From: Tribonema minus
Lineage: Eukaryota; Sar; Xanthophyceae; Tribonematales; Tribonemataceae
Direction: 5' to 3'
DNA length: 64,000 nt
Assembly: GCA_017506865.1 (NCBI GenBank)
Contig: JAFCMP010000390.1
Span: forward strand, 124,001-188,000
The notes beneath the pieces were generated by a model that saw nothing but the letters and a program-made list of their open reading frames with translations, did no database searches and was not told where the DNA came from. Positions 1 to 10,718 of the stretch are shown here, piece after piece; within the stretch, counting starts at the first letter, position 1; every line of letters begins with the position of its first letter. A program made the translations under genes and the position numbers.

Positions 1-2069
1 ATGACGCCGGAGTGGTCAATGTCCAGCGCGCTGAAGATGGCCTCCGCCTCCTCCTCCGTCACGCTCGCGGCGTAGTGCGCGCCCGCTTTCTCGGGCGCGC
101 CGCCCCCACCCCCGCCCCCGCCCCCCCCCGCGCGCCACGCCAGCCGCTCGCCGCCGCCGGGCTCCGGCACGTTGGCGCGCGGCGCCGCCTGCTGCTCCGT
201 GTGCGCCGCCGCCTGCTCCGTGTGCGCGACGAACGCGTCGCTGCCGTGCACGGAGCCGCCGTTGCGCAGCGACCCCGTCGCGGACTGCGCGTAGCGCGAC
301 GAGCCGATGTGGCGCATGATGACGCTCTTGAACTCGGGCAGCGACAGGACGCCGTCGCCGTCCTTGTCCAGCGCAATGAACTCGCGCGCGAGAGACTCCG
401 TCTCCTCCGGGTCCAGGATGTAGGCGATGACCTCCATCGCGACCTGCGCGTTCGGATGCGCGAGAGGAGGCGATTGGTGACACGAACGGCATCCGCTCGC
501 GGCACATGCGCGTGTGCCGCTGCAGACGTTGGGAGACGCGACGACAGACATGGTCATGCATCTGGGCTCACAGCCAATCAGCTAGCTACAGGAGACCGAT
601 GCAACAAGCTTACGCTGACCGGGATAGTTTGAGCACACGACAGATGCGCAGCCGGCACCATCAGCGCATTCCCCGCCAGTCACATCAGCACGCCTTGTGC
701 AAAGGCATGGCACACGACCGCACAAACTGCCAAACACTGCGGCAGGCAGACTCGCCTGCGCGCGGCGGCGCGCCGCTCACCTTCTTGAACAGGTTGTTGT
801 CCTGGAACTCGCCCATGCAGCGCCTAGTGCGCGCCTTCATGCGCCCGTCGCAGCCGCCGCCGGCCTTCCCGCGGATCGCGTTCGCCCACGCCGTGCCGCC
901 GCGCAGCCACGGGTGCTCCTGCGCCTGCGGCGCCGTCATGCGCTTCTTCGGGTTCTTTACGAGGCAGCGGTCGATGAAGTCCTTGCACAGCGGCGAGACG
1001 CCGTCCCAAGCGGGCCCCGCGAACTTGTAGCGCGCGTACTTGATCTCGCTCGCCAGGATGTCGGGGTCGCGGTCGAAGAACGGGAACGCGTTGCCCACGA
1101 GCGCAAACACGATGACGCCGATGCTCCACATGTCGCACGGGAGGCCGTGGCCGGCGTTCTTGAGGATCTCGGGGGCGGAGTAGAGGCGCGTGCCGACGAG
1201 GTCGTGGGCCTTGTCGACGCAGCTGCCGAACTTCTCCGACAGGCCGAAGTCTATGATCTTGACGATGCTGTCCGGGCGCTTGCTCTCGAAGAGGACGTTG
1301 TCCATCTAAGGAGCAGCGGAGCAGGGGTAAATCGATGAGAAGGGCACAGAAGTGCCTGGTGTGCGAGACAAGTGTTGCGCTGTCCAAAACGCACACTGAA
1401 TGTGGTTGAGCAATTGCATGATCCGAGATGCACAATGTATGCAGCATTGGCGCAGTGCATCCAGCTTTACCATGCAGCAAGAGCGACACTGACCAGAATA
1501 TGCCGAGCAGCGAGAGCACCAACCTTGAGGTCCCTGTGTACAACGTTGCGATCGTGGCAGTAGCGGATGGCTGCCACAACGCCGGAAGCAATGTAGGCGG
1601 CGTGGTCTTCTTCCAGACCGTCCAGCTCCGCCCACTTTTCCCTGACAGTCCCGCCCTCGAGCCTGTCCATGATGAGGTACACGTGCTTGAGATCCACCGT
1701 CTGGTAGACCTCCTGAAGGCGGACAATGTTGGGATGCACCAGGTGCTTCATGGACTCGATCTCGTTCTGCAGCAGGTGCAGAGCCAGCTCGCTAAAGTCC
1801 GTGATGTCGATCTGCTTCATGGCGTACAGAGCTCCCGTGGTCTTGTGCTTGACCATCATGACCGAGGCATAGCCGCCCTTGCCCAGCACAGGGCCAGAGA
1901 AGTCGTAGACCTCTGAGGGGTGGGTGTCGAAGACCTCCCGCACCATCTGCGCCATGAACTTGCCATGCAGCCGCTCTGCGGGTATGCGGTTGGGCCTCTC
2001 CGTGAAGTGCCTCAACTCCTTGTGTTTCTGCTGCTGCTGCTCGCTGGGAGAGCTCTGGGTGCAGCCCAT
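1..2069 (-). CDS. Calcium-dependent protein kinase (CDPK-like), 3' part beyond window
   Basis: Ser/Thr kinase joined to EF-hands, as in CDPKs, which phosphorylate targets in response to Ca2+. Three exons are visible on the minus strand: 2069-1524, 1305-781 and 443 to the window edge, all phase 0 with GT-AG borders. Met-Gly-Cys at the start fits N-myristoylation plus palmitoylation, so membrane attachment is likely. The kinase core is intact: Gly-rich loop GKGGYAS (about residue 63), ATP-binding Lys in YAMK (85), HRDLK ending at 182, DFG (Asp about 201) and SAPEIL. Exon 3 holds one canonical EF-hand loop (DKDGDGVLSLPE), then a Gly/Ala-rich linker and the beginning of a second loop (DIDHSG) that runs off the window. 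The stop codon and any further EF-hands are not visible. Its start lies 346 bp from the divergent gene at 2416. The family call is firm; the subfamily is not assigned. Confidence 0.9.
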
Positions 2070-2415
2070 GGTGGGCGAGGCGTGTTGCGACGGTGCCCCC
2101 TGCTGCTGTCGGCAGCGGCAGGGGAGAGTGCTATTGCTGTGAGTGCGCTATGCTACCGCTAGGCACGCAGCCGTGCTGGTGTGTCCGTGCCGCACAGTTA
2201 TGACCTGATGCTGTTTTTCGCAGAGGCAGAATAACCTGCTGTTGCCGTGCGGTCGCTATGATGCTATCCTATGGCTGGCACCAACGCGCCATTTGCAGAG
2301 CCTCAACTTGCAAGCAAATTGCAGCTCGGGCGGGCGGGGGGTCCAGAAAAAAAAACAGGGGAAGGATTCTTCTTCAACTGCGTGTCGTGCGCACAACAGC
2401 TACCACTTCCTCACC
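2070..2415. promoter_or_regulatory. Shared 5' region between divergent CDPK and membrane-protein genes
   Basis: The 346 bp between two start codons pointing away from each other must hold both 5' UTRs and promoters unless an unseen 5' exon exists. An A-rich run occurs near 2346-2355. I see no recognisable TATA box in a convincing position. The bidirectional role is inferred from spacing only. Confidence 0.4.
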
Positions 2416-4068
2416 ATGCAGCGGCGAGGGCAGTGCAGGAGGCAGTGGGCGGCGGCACTGGTGGCTGCAATCGCTGCGAGCGAGCGGGCTGCTGCGTTGA
2501 GCTGCAGCCTCACCTCATTGCGGCAGTCAAGGCATGCAGCATTGCCTCTGCGATCACGAGGCGGCATCCGATGCCGAGGCTGCACCATGGTCGCCAGGGA
2601 GGAGGGGAGCGGTGGCATGGGCAGCAGGCCAGCGAGGTCGGAGCTGTTTGCCGGCAGCGCGGTGTCGGAGCTGGAGGGAGTCGCTGTAGAGGAGGAGCAG
2701 GAATTGATGAGCGCTCTGGCGGATGACCTGCTGCTGCAGCCAGAAGCCACTGCGGTAGCTGCTGTAGCCATCCCGGCGGCACCAGGGACTTCTAAGAGAA
2801 ATTGGTGGGGGCTCATGAAGCAGCGCATGTGGACCAAAATGGACTTTCTGCACCTGCACGCTATCTCCGGTGTCGCCTTCAGCGGAGTTGGCACCCTCTG
2901 GATCATGAAGTACCTGTACGACGCTGCGCAGGGAGCACCTATGCAGGCAGCCCCTGATGCCCTGTCGTTGGGGCTGCTGACGGTCGGTGCCATCAACTGC
3001 TTCAGCTGCCTGCCCATGACCTCGAACCCCAACCAGGCAGGCGGTTTCAAATTTCTCGGCGTGGGCATGACTCTCAACTCCATTTGGCAGGTGCGTGCAT
3101 GCGACCATACCGAAGCGCCTAACATTATTGGCTGGTACACATGATGGATGCCGCTTTTTGTAAACCACGTCGATTATCTACGATGCTTCTTACTCTCTTA
3201 CTGCTCCTGCATGCAATTCTGGCATGTGGCGCGTTGACATTTTTGCTGAGAAGCTGAAGTGCTTGACAAGGTGTGAGCTTCAGTTCCACTCCAACAAGCC
3301 GGTAAGGTGGCAGTAGTAACTGGGGTTGCATATTACCCTGCTCTTATTGCACCATAGGCTTGATGCAGTGACCGGCCCACCTCAAGTTTGCTGATGTGTC
3401 GTTGTGCGCACTGCTCAACCAACATCTGTTCTGCTCAACATGTCATGTCGGCAGCACCTTTATGGCATTTAACCTGAGCTCAATCCCTCTCTATCAGTCG
3501 ACACTTGCAGTACACTTCATGTACTCTCATGGGTACATTCCCGCGACCTGCCTCACCGCAGAAATGGAAGCCTGACGGTCATCCACCTTGCCGTGTTTAC
3601 AAGGATATGGCTCGCTAATGCTACGTAGATGGCTCCGCTGCCTGCTTCTCCTGCTCAGAGAGCCTCATCTGTCTCACTGCAATCTTCACTGCAACCTTGC
3701 TTCTCCTGCTCAGAGAGCCTCATCTGTCTCACTGGAATCTTCACTGCAACCTTGCTGCTGACAGGCATGGTGGGTGTCGGGCACATACCCGGCGGGGCTG
3801 GCGTCGGTGGACCCCTGGTTGGCTGGTGCTTTCTTGATAGCAATAGTTTCTGGAATTGTGGACAGCGAGGTGGCGCTGTCAAGGGAGCTGGGGATAATGC
3901 AGGTGAGTGCTGGACTGGTCATAATTGGTATGTCTGCCACATCTCATTGCACGTGACATTCCTCACTTCTCTTGATGCCAAACAATACTGACACCACTGC
4001 CGATCATGATGATTGCGGCATGTCAGGGGCCGAGCTGGCACCTCTGGCACGAATGGGGGTCATCGTGA
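2416..4068 (+). CDS. Multi-pass membrane protein of unknown function
   Basis: I do not recognise this family. Exon 2416-3090 is well supported: it starts at an ATG and ends at CAG|GTGCGTG. Exon 3765-3902 (phase 0) and a short terminal exon 4027-4068 give a model of about 284 residues. The first 35 residues are basic then Ala-rich, which would suit an organelle or secretory leader. An acidic region follows, then at least three hydrophobic spans: one containing AISGVAFSGVGTLWI, one containing LGLLTVGAINCFSCL and one in exon 2 containing LAGAFLIAIVSGIV. The terminal exon is tentative, because another frame at 4021-4140 also encodes a hydrophobic stretch and could belong to an alternative splice form. 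Additional small exons between 3091 and 3764 cannot be excluded. Plastid targeting is possible but unproven. Confidence 0.5.
3644..3753 (+). repeat. Tandem duplication, two copies of 55 bp
   Basis: The block beginning GCTTCTCCTGCTCAGAGAGC occurs at 3644 and again at 3699, with nearly identical following sequence (one C/G difference seen). It lies just upstream of the 3' splice site at 3764, so the intron's pyrimidine-rich end is duplicated. Confidence 0.85.
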
Positions 4069-4687
4069 ACATCTGCGTCAACCTGCACCTGTTGACTGTA
4101 GGGAGCAATGCCTTTGCAATCATGTTTCAGCTCTGTAGGCGGGTGACGACGGTTCAGCGCTATGTCTACTTTCTGCAGCAGAATAGTGCATCACACCTGA
4201 CCTGATGCGAGTGCATGACAGATGATCATCTGATGCACCGCTGCCCAACAGGCTTGCATAGAAGCATTAGTGAACTTGCAATGTGCAATCATGTGAGGTA
4301 CATGGCTTGTGGGCTTTCATGATGATGCGTAATGTAGGTACATGCAAGCTGTCAGCCATTTCTTTTAGTGAGAACATCCTTCCTTAAGCAGTCAATATGG
4401 TTGATCGCGGACACGCTGGTGTCAGTGAGCAGCCTGAGTGTTGATGCAGGCTTCAGCTAGCAGCTGGGCAGAGGTGCAGGAAGGGCATGCACGTGAACAG
4501 GGTGGAAAATAATATGTTGGTTGTTTGTGCGCCGCCTAGTGTATCATCACAACTGCGGTTGCCACTTGGTGTTTCTCTTAAATCTCGATGCCCTTTGGTG
4601 ACCTGTGTCATACCAATAACAGGCAGTGGAGTCTACTAAATGTAGCAGGAGCAGGCCCCAATGCATAAAGCTGTGAGATGCAGTCTT

Positions 4688-5319
4688 ATGCCTTGTTGTG
4701 CTTGCAGTGGTGGCCATACTCGGGTTCAAGTTCCCCTGCCTAGCTTTGTGCTATCCACAATGACCTTGGCGGTGGATTTGAGTGCCATATTTGCTTGCAT
4801 CTACTTGCTGAGCATCAGCAGTGGCAAGGCATGGCCGTCTATGTCTCACTTGCCATTGTAACGCATGGCATTGGCTCTTGAAAGTCGTATGTGTGGGGGA
4901 CAGCAAAATCAGCGGCTTAAGGCAGCTGAAGGACAGCAATGACGCGGCGGTTGGCAGCAGAAGCAGGCACTCAGGCTGAAGCTGAAGCTGCACACTGACA
5001 CTCAAGCTGAAGCTGCACACAGCCTGAATGCCTGCTGCTGCCACGGGCCCCCGTGTCATTTTCCTCAGCTACAAGTCTGTTGGTATTAAGCCGCAGCTCG
5101 ATGACTTGCTATCCCCACATACCACTTCCAAGAGCTAATACCGTACGTCACTATGGCAAGTGAACAATAACGGCCAAGCCTTGCCACTGCCAATACTCAC
5201 CAAGTAGATGCTAGCTACTATGGCGCCCAAAACCAGCGCCAAGGTCATGGACAGCACCAACAGCCAGGCAGGTGAACTTGAGCCCAAGTATGGCCGCCAC
5301 AGCAAGCACAGCAAGGCAT
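4688..5319. repeat. Large imperfect inverted duplication (arms about 215 bp)
   Basis: The left arm 4688-4904 matches the reverse complement of 5108-5319 along its whole length, roughly 80% by eye. Shared landmarks include ATGCCTTG(T/C)TGTGCTTGC, GGCCATACT(C/T)GGG, ATGACCTTGGCG, GCATCTACTTG, GGCAGTGGCAAGGC or its counterpart, and CTTGCCAT. The spacer is about 203 bp and contains its own short GCTGAAGCTGCACAC repeats. RNA from either strand could fold into a long hairpin. Both arms contain an open hydrophobic reading frame with a shared GSGKAWP/SSGKAWP-type stretch, suggesting that the copied segment may have been an exon of a membrane protein. Confidence 0.85.
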
Positions 5320-5886
5320 GATTGTGGGTGAGACCGCATTGACAAAGGGCGATGCATGAAGCATCACTGAGAGCACACTGTCAGGTACTGCCAGATCGAC
5401 ATACCATTACGTCAAGGCTGGCGTTAAAGCAGACAGTGGGTGTTATGTAACACGCGCACAGTCACTTGCGGTCCTATGCATCACCGCTGGTATAGCAGCA
5501 TACAATGCCGTACTGCATGGCACGCCATCTTCTGCGGTTCACGATGTGTACAATGGAACTACGATCTTTTGATTCGTTTCCATGATGTTTGTTGTTTACA
5601 ATCACATTTTTGTTGGATATTATCAAATCAAAGTGTCAAGATGTGTTGAAGTCCCCCAAGTTGAAGTGACAACAGCTCAAGGACGAGAGGTGTTGCAACA
5701 TTGTTTTATCTGTAGGCAATTTGGTGTTGTCTGAATAGTCAGGCAGTGGAGAACATGATGACTGGCAATGTCGTCGCGAGTGCTACAGAAAACTTACCGC
5801 AACCGCATCCCCTTAAACCGAGTTTGGGCAGTCCGAAGGCAACCCATTGCATCATCTGCATCTTAAAAATCAACATCAACATCAAC

Positions 5887-6857
5887 ATGCCCACATGTTT
5901 CTTGCTACTGGTCCTGAACATGTCATGCATTGTCTGCAATGCTGCGCTGCAGTCGCGGAGGGTGCAGCCCACGGACGTGGAGGTCAATGAGACCGTCATC
6001 AACCACAGGTGTTTATGCATACACCCCTTCTCTATTTGTGAACCTCACAAATGAAGTTGCTACCACCCACAAGGAGAAGAGGCTTTGCCGATGTCATTGG
6101 CATTGCTCGCATGTCTGGACTGTACCAGTGGCCAAGGTTACTGTGCTGATCAGGCTTATCTGAGTCGACTTGGTTGTAGTTCAAGTGCAGGGTCACTTCA
6201 CATTGTAGGTGCACGTGTTTATCACATAGCACAGCGTGGCGCATGCCTTGGAGCACATTCATAATTTATGGTTTGTTGTTGATCGTTGGCCACAGCGAGA
6301 GTCCCATTTTCAGGCATGGGTTACTACGCAACTTGCTGTGGCCTCCAGCCCCACCACGTGCGTGACGATCATCAGAATGCACACTCACATGCCGCATGAG
6401 AGTGCAACATCCTCCCATAGTTCACCGCTCGCGCGCGACCATCGCCGAACCGCCGCATTTTCCTGTACGCCTGGAATCTCCCATGTCCCCCTCCCTCCCT
6501 CTGCCCCCCCCCCCCCCCCCCCCCCCCCCCTGCAGGGCCGCGTCGTACCCCAACCTCCTGCACATCCCCGTCCTCTACAACATCCTCGCGGGCGGGCAGC
6601 CGTGGCTCGCGCGCGTCTCCGAGCGCTGGCCCGCGGAGCCCATGATGCTGTACCACGCGTGCTTTGCGATCGCCGTCGCCAACTCGATCGTCTTCCTGTG
6701 CGCGACGCTCAAGGACCGCAAGCTCATGACGCTGCGCGCATGGCTGTACGTGCAGCTCATCGTGCTCGCGCCGCTGGTGACGACGGCCATCGACCTGCAC
6801 GCCGCGCCCGGCCAGCTGAGCATCGACCCCACGCAGGTGTACGCGGGCTTCATCTGA
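5887..6857 (+). CDS. Small membrane protein with about four helices (MAPEG-like size)
   Basis: Two exons, 5887-6008 and 6536-6857, join through AG|G to give about 148 residues. The 3' splice site follows a long C run and TGCAG. Hydrophobic segments are seen at the N-terminus (CFLLLVLNMSCIVCNAAL), around LLHIPVLYNILAG, around HACFAIAVANSIVFLC and around WLYVQLIVLAPLVTTA. Total length, four helices and a polar loop ending in His-Arg before helix 2 recall MAPEG proteins (membrane-bound eicosanoid/glutathione metabolism), but I cannot confirm the signature residues. The ATG at 5887 is a convenience: the frame is open further upstream and this could instead be the 3' end of the 2416 gene. The terminal exon is secure; the gene boundary is not. 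Confidence 0.5.
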
Positions 6858-7777
6858 GCGCGCGCGCGCGGCAGTCTCGATTCACTTGTTTCAGGGGCGG
6901 ATTTAGGGCGCGGCGGGAACGGGGGCGGGGCAGGGGGCTCGCACGCCAGAAGCGGACATTTTTACCGCGCAGCGCGTGCTTGGCGCCCGACTTGCGCAGC
7001 GCTCAGCACGTGTGCGCAGCGCGCTCGGCGTGCACCGCCTGCTGTGCACAGGAGTGTGACCGGGGAGAAAGAGCGGCCACGGCGCGCGCGACTGGCAGCG
7101 TATAGACACCTCGCGCTCTGGCGTCTGCGCCGCGTGTGTGGAGATGCTAATCTTCAGGTCTCGTTGTGTGTGTACTGTAGCGCAGCGCCGCATGTCCCGT
7201 TGACTGCGTGCGGCCGGCACTTTCTGCTGGTCGTCACGCAGGTCGCTCATGCATATAGTGGTAGTGGTAGTTAAGTTTACAATGATTAAGCTGATGGCAG
7301 CTCTAATGCTTCCAGACGTTAATGAATTGACGTGTGTTCACGGCAACTGTCTGGTGCAACTCTGCAGTGCTGGTTTCTCATGATGACAGGTTACTGCTTT
7401 ACAATTACTGGTGCTAGACTATTTGCTCATGGCCTACTCTGCATCGTCAGCAGTTGGCCATATTACATGTGTTGCTACACAGGCACAAGGTGACGTCAGG
7501 CTCAGCAGGTACAAAGATGTTAGCACCAGCATTTGATGGCAGTCATACTCACAACGACTTGCATATCGCAGTCAAGCAGCTTCCCATAATGACGCCACAG
7601 ATTGCACAGACATGGTGCCGTGTGGAATGGCTACACAAAAGTGGAGATCCTTGGAGCACATGGTAAACCAGCAATGGCTGCATCGCATTGCAGAGTTGCC
7701 ATTTGAGATGCTGTTGTAGGTACATGTATGTACAACCTTCTCAGCGCAGCTTACGCCGCGCAAGAGCTTGTGAATCA
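6858..7777. other. Intergenic region between convergent genes
   Basis: This separates the stop codons of the 5887-6857 and 7778-10510 genes and must hold both 3' UTRs. I see no coding exon, RNA gene or strong repeat beyond a short GTGGTAGTGGTAG run near 7258. Confidence 0.5.
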
Positions 7778-10510
7778 CTACCTCCACACCTTGTTTACAG
7801 CGGACACTACGAAAGGCCCGGCGGCTGGCCAAATGGCCTGCCACAGCGCCCACAGCAGCGCGGCAATGACCGCGACCAGCCCTGTCACAACCCCCCCCTC
7901 CATCAGCCGCGAACCCGCAGGCCACTGGACCTGCCCTCTATTGCCTGCCGTTCCATCCAAATCACTGCCAGCACTGCCCCCGTCTTTATGGCCGTCCGTT
8001 GCAACCGCAGCCGGCGCCGGCACTGCATCGGCACCCCCCTCCCCTCCCCCGCCACCGCGCGGCTGCACTGTGTCACTGGGGCCGGCACTTGAAGTTTTGC
8101 TGACGAGCGCCGCGCCCATCTTCTCCTGCATGGCGCGCTGGCGCGCGTGGTAGTCGGCGACGCGCTGCTGCAGCTCGCGCGTCTCGGCGCGCACGGCGGC
8201 GTTGGCGGGGTCCAGCGCGAGCGCCTTCTTGAGCGCCGCGCGCGCCTCCTCAAAGTTGCCCTGCCGCGACGACACCTGGCCTGCGCAGCGACGCGCGCGC
8301 GGGGGCCGGGGCAAGGGGGTGGGAGGGGGAGGGGGATTGGTGTGCGCAGGGAGTGTGAGCTGGTGTGCATGCACCGCAAGGCGCATGCACTGGCAGCGCT
8401 CACGGCAGCCTGTGGGTGTTGTGGGGCATGTTTGAGGTATGTATGGGGCGAGGACAAGGGGCCGGGCGCTGCGTGAACGATGCGCTTGGAAGCTTTGCAG
8501 GCTGCAAGGCAATTGCGCTACAGCGTGGTCCGGCTGGATGCCATCTCCAGCCCGCTGTCACGTGCTCCCGCGGGGCCGCATGTAACAGCAATGTGGGACT
8601 TCACTTGGGTGGCCGCTTGAACCCAATAAGCTTCCAGATGCCCTGAAATGTAGCGTCGTTGCTGAGACGGAGGAGAAGACAGTGGCCAACACATTACATA
8701 GTGTGCTGCCCATGACAAAGGCGCAGGTGGGACGTGAATGGCGTCGTCCACTCTTGCGGGCCAGTGCGGAAGCCCCAGGCTGTGCTGCAGTTACATTGAG
8801 CAAACACGTCCCATGCAACTTGATGGAAACTGCGCGCGCTTCTACCATTGCCCCACTGCATACCACGCCTGCACCCTGCTGCAGTTCCACTGCTACCCAC
8901 GACACGTCGCACGCTCACCCGCGCGGTACAGCGCCTTGACGTTGTTGGGGTCCATCTCCAAGGCGATGACCGTGGCGTCCAGCGCGCCCTTGAGGTTGCC
9001 GAGCTGAACGTGCACCATGGCCACGTTGTTGGCGCACGCGATCAGCAGCGCTCGCGCCGCGGAGTTGCGCGCCGCATTGGCGTCGGCATCGCTGCCCTCT
9101 TCGCTGCCACTGCCCGCTTCGCCCTGCTGCTGCTGAATTGCTGATTGAGCTGTGTCCATCGCAGCCTGTAAACCGGGCATCGCGAGGTACGGCAGCGCGG
9201 CAAGCGCTGAGCGTTGGCGGGAATGCGACCACAGCAATCATGAACACCGCATCAGGCCCAGAAGGACATCAAATCATTATCAACGGCCCTCGAAGAGCCA
9301 GCAGAAACCGCACGACCGTCCGCGCATGACGTGCTTTGGCCCTGGCACGTTTTCCACTGCCGTAGCTGCTGCCAGTCGCCGCGCTGCCGTTACACCCCCA
9401 GAGCTGCAAGTCCGGGCCCAGCATCACGGTGCCTTGCCAGGCGACATGCGTGACCAACTCTGAACGTTGCCAGAACATGTTGAGATGCAGTTGATGATGA
9501 GGCGCGCACTGCGTGGCGTGTGCTGCGTGGCAAGCGCAAGTGATGCATCCACGGAAGCACCCAGCAGCAGTGCTGAAGCCACTGCAACCACATGCTTCCA
9601 GCTTTAGTTGACGCAGGCAGCCGCTTGCAGTTGAGCCGTTTTAGAAATGAAAACTGTGCAAACACGCAGCTGGGCGATCAGCCACCGTGACGCGCACACT
9701 ATACCTGGTAGCAGCGCAGCGCCTTGGGGTAGTGCTTGGCGGCGTAGTGCGCGTTGCCGACCTCCTTCTTGAACGTGGCGTGCTCGAGGCGCTGATCAGC
9801 GCTCATCTCCGCAGGCGTCTTGGCGGTCGCAATGCGCACCAGCGTCAGCTCGAGCACCACGTCGGAGTTGGGCGGCGGCGCGTGCGCGACGGACTGTTCC
9901 TCCTCGCCCCAGGCGAAGCGCGCCACGCACTTCACCAGGCGCGTCTCGCCGGGCTTCATGTGTCGCAGCGCCAGCTCGATGCCTTCCACGGCAGCATGCG
10001 CACGAGCAAGGGTGAGCATGGATGCGCGTACATAGCTTGGAGCCATGGGGTTGCTGCCATCTGCTGCGATGACAGCTACAGAACACAGCCGCAGGCAGAT
10101 GCAAGGTAGAGCGCAATGGCTGGAGTGATAGTGCTTGGGCTGTGATGACAAGCCGGATGCCATACAGCACAACACTGTGTCGCCTCTCTACACACACGCC
10201 CACCTGGTATTTCGTCGCCGTCGCCGATGCATGTCTTCACTCCTTGTCGGGTGCCAAACACAGTGTCGCCATCAGCAAGCCTGCCGATGTAGGAGTACTC
10301 CACTACGTGCCCCACTTCTGGCACTGAACCCTCGCCCGCTGTGATGGTCTGCACCAGGCAGAGAGCGGCACCAGGGGCAGATCATGCTGTTGGTCTGTGA
10401 CTCTGCGTTGCATTGAAAATCGCCTTGAGGTGCATCGCATTGGTTACCTTGCATTGTATCCCTTCGCCCAGCAGAGACTCCCATTCTTTCGCTTCCTCGA
10501 GCTCGCTCAT
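7778..10510 (-). CDS. Tail-anchored FKBP-type immunophilin with TPR repeats
   Basis: Member of the FKBP38/FKBP42 class: an FKBP domain, TPR repeats that usually bind Hsp90, and a C-terminal membrane anchor. Five exons with matching phases, 10510-10448, 10348-10204, 9982-9705, 9165-8919 and 8280-7778, encode 411 residues. The first exon begins [10 protein letters not shown] and the FKBP fold begins at TITAGEG. Residues 20-130 are the FKBP domain ([15 protein letters not shown] ... [15 protein letters not shown]). TPRs follow around residues 150-290 ([39 protein letters not shown]). A Gly/Ala-rich linker then leads to a single C-terminal helix ([19 protein letters not shown]) with a short basic tail, so insertion in an organelle or ER membrane is likely. 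The Asp after the TVF motif and the pocket Trp of active FKBPs are missing, so isomerase activity is doubtful. It is head-to-head with phosphomannomutase. Confidence 0.9.
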
Positions 10511-10718
10511 CCAAACCGGTTCTTTACATTTTTTAGTGAACTTCAACTTCACGAACTTCAATTGGGCCCACAGTTCAACCTGTCAGGCGGGGTCCCAAAC
10601 TTTCTGCATGCACACAGGCTTCTACAGCCTTCCTGCTCTTCTGTCAGCAGTGTCCTGCACCGCCAATCGAGCCTTCAGCGCGCGCTCACCGTTGCTGCAT
10701 TCGTTGAGCAGCACAACC
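10511..10718. promoter_or_regulatory. 208-bp shared 5' region, FKBP and phosphomannomutase
   Basis: Two well-supported start codons face away from each other across 208 bp. The segment contains GAACTTCAACTTCACGAAC near 10539, a word related to those found in other intergenic regions of this window. Bidirectional promoter function is inferred. Confidence 0.5.

Noticed and set aside
4661..4861. Hydrophobic frame in the left arm of the inverted duplication as a live exon of the 2416 gene
   Set aside because: No phase-compatible splice pair found, and the two arms differ by a frameshift upstream of the shared part.
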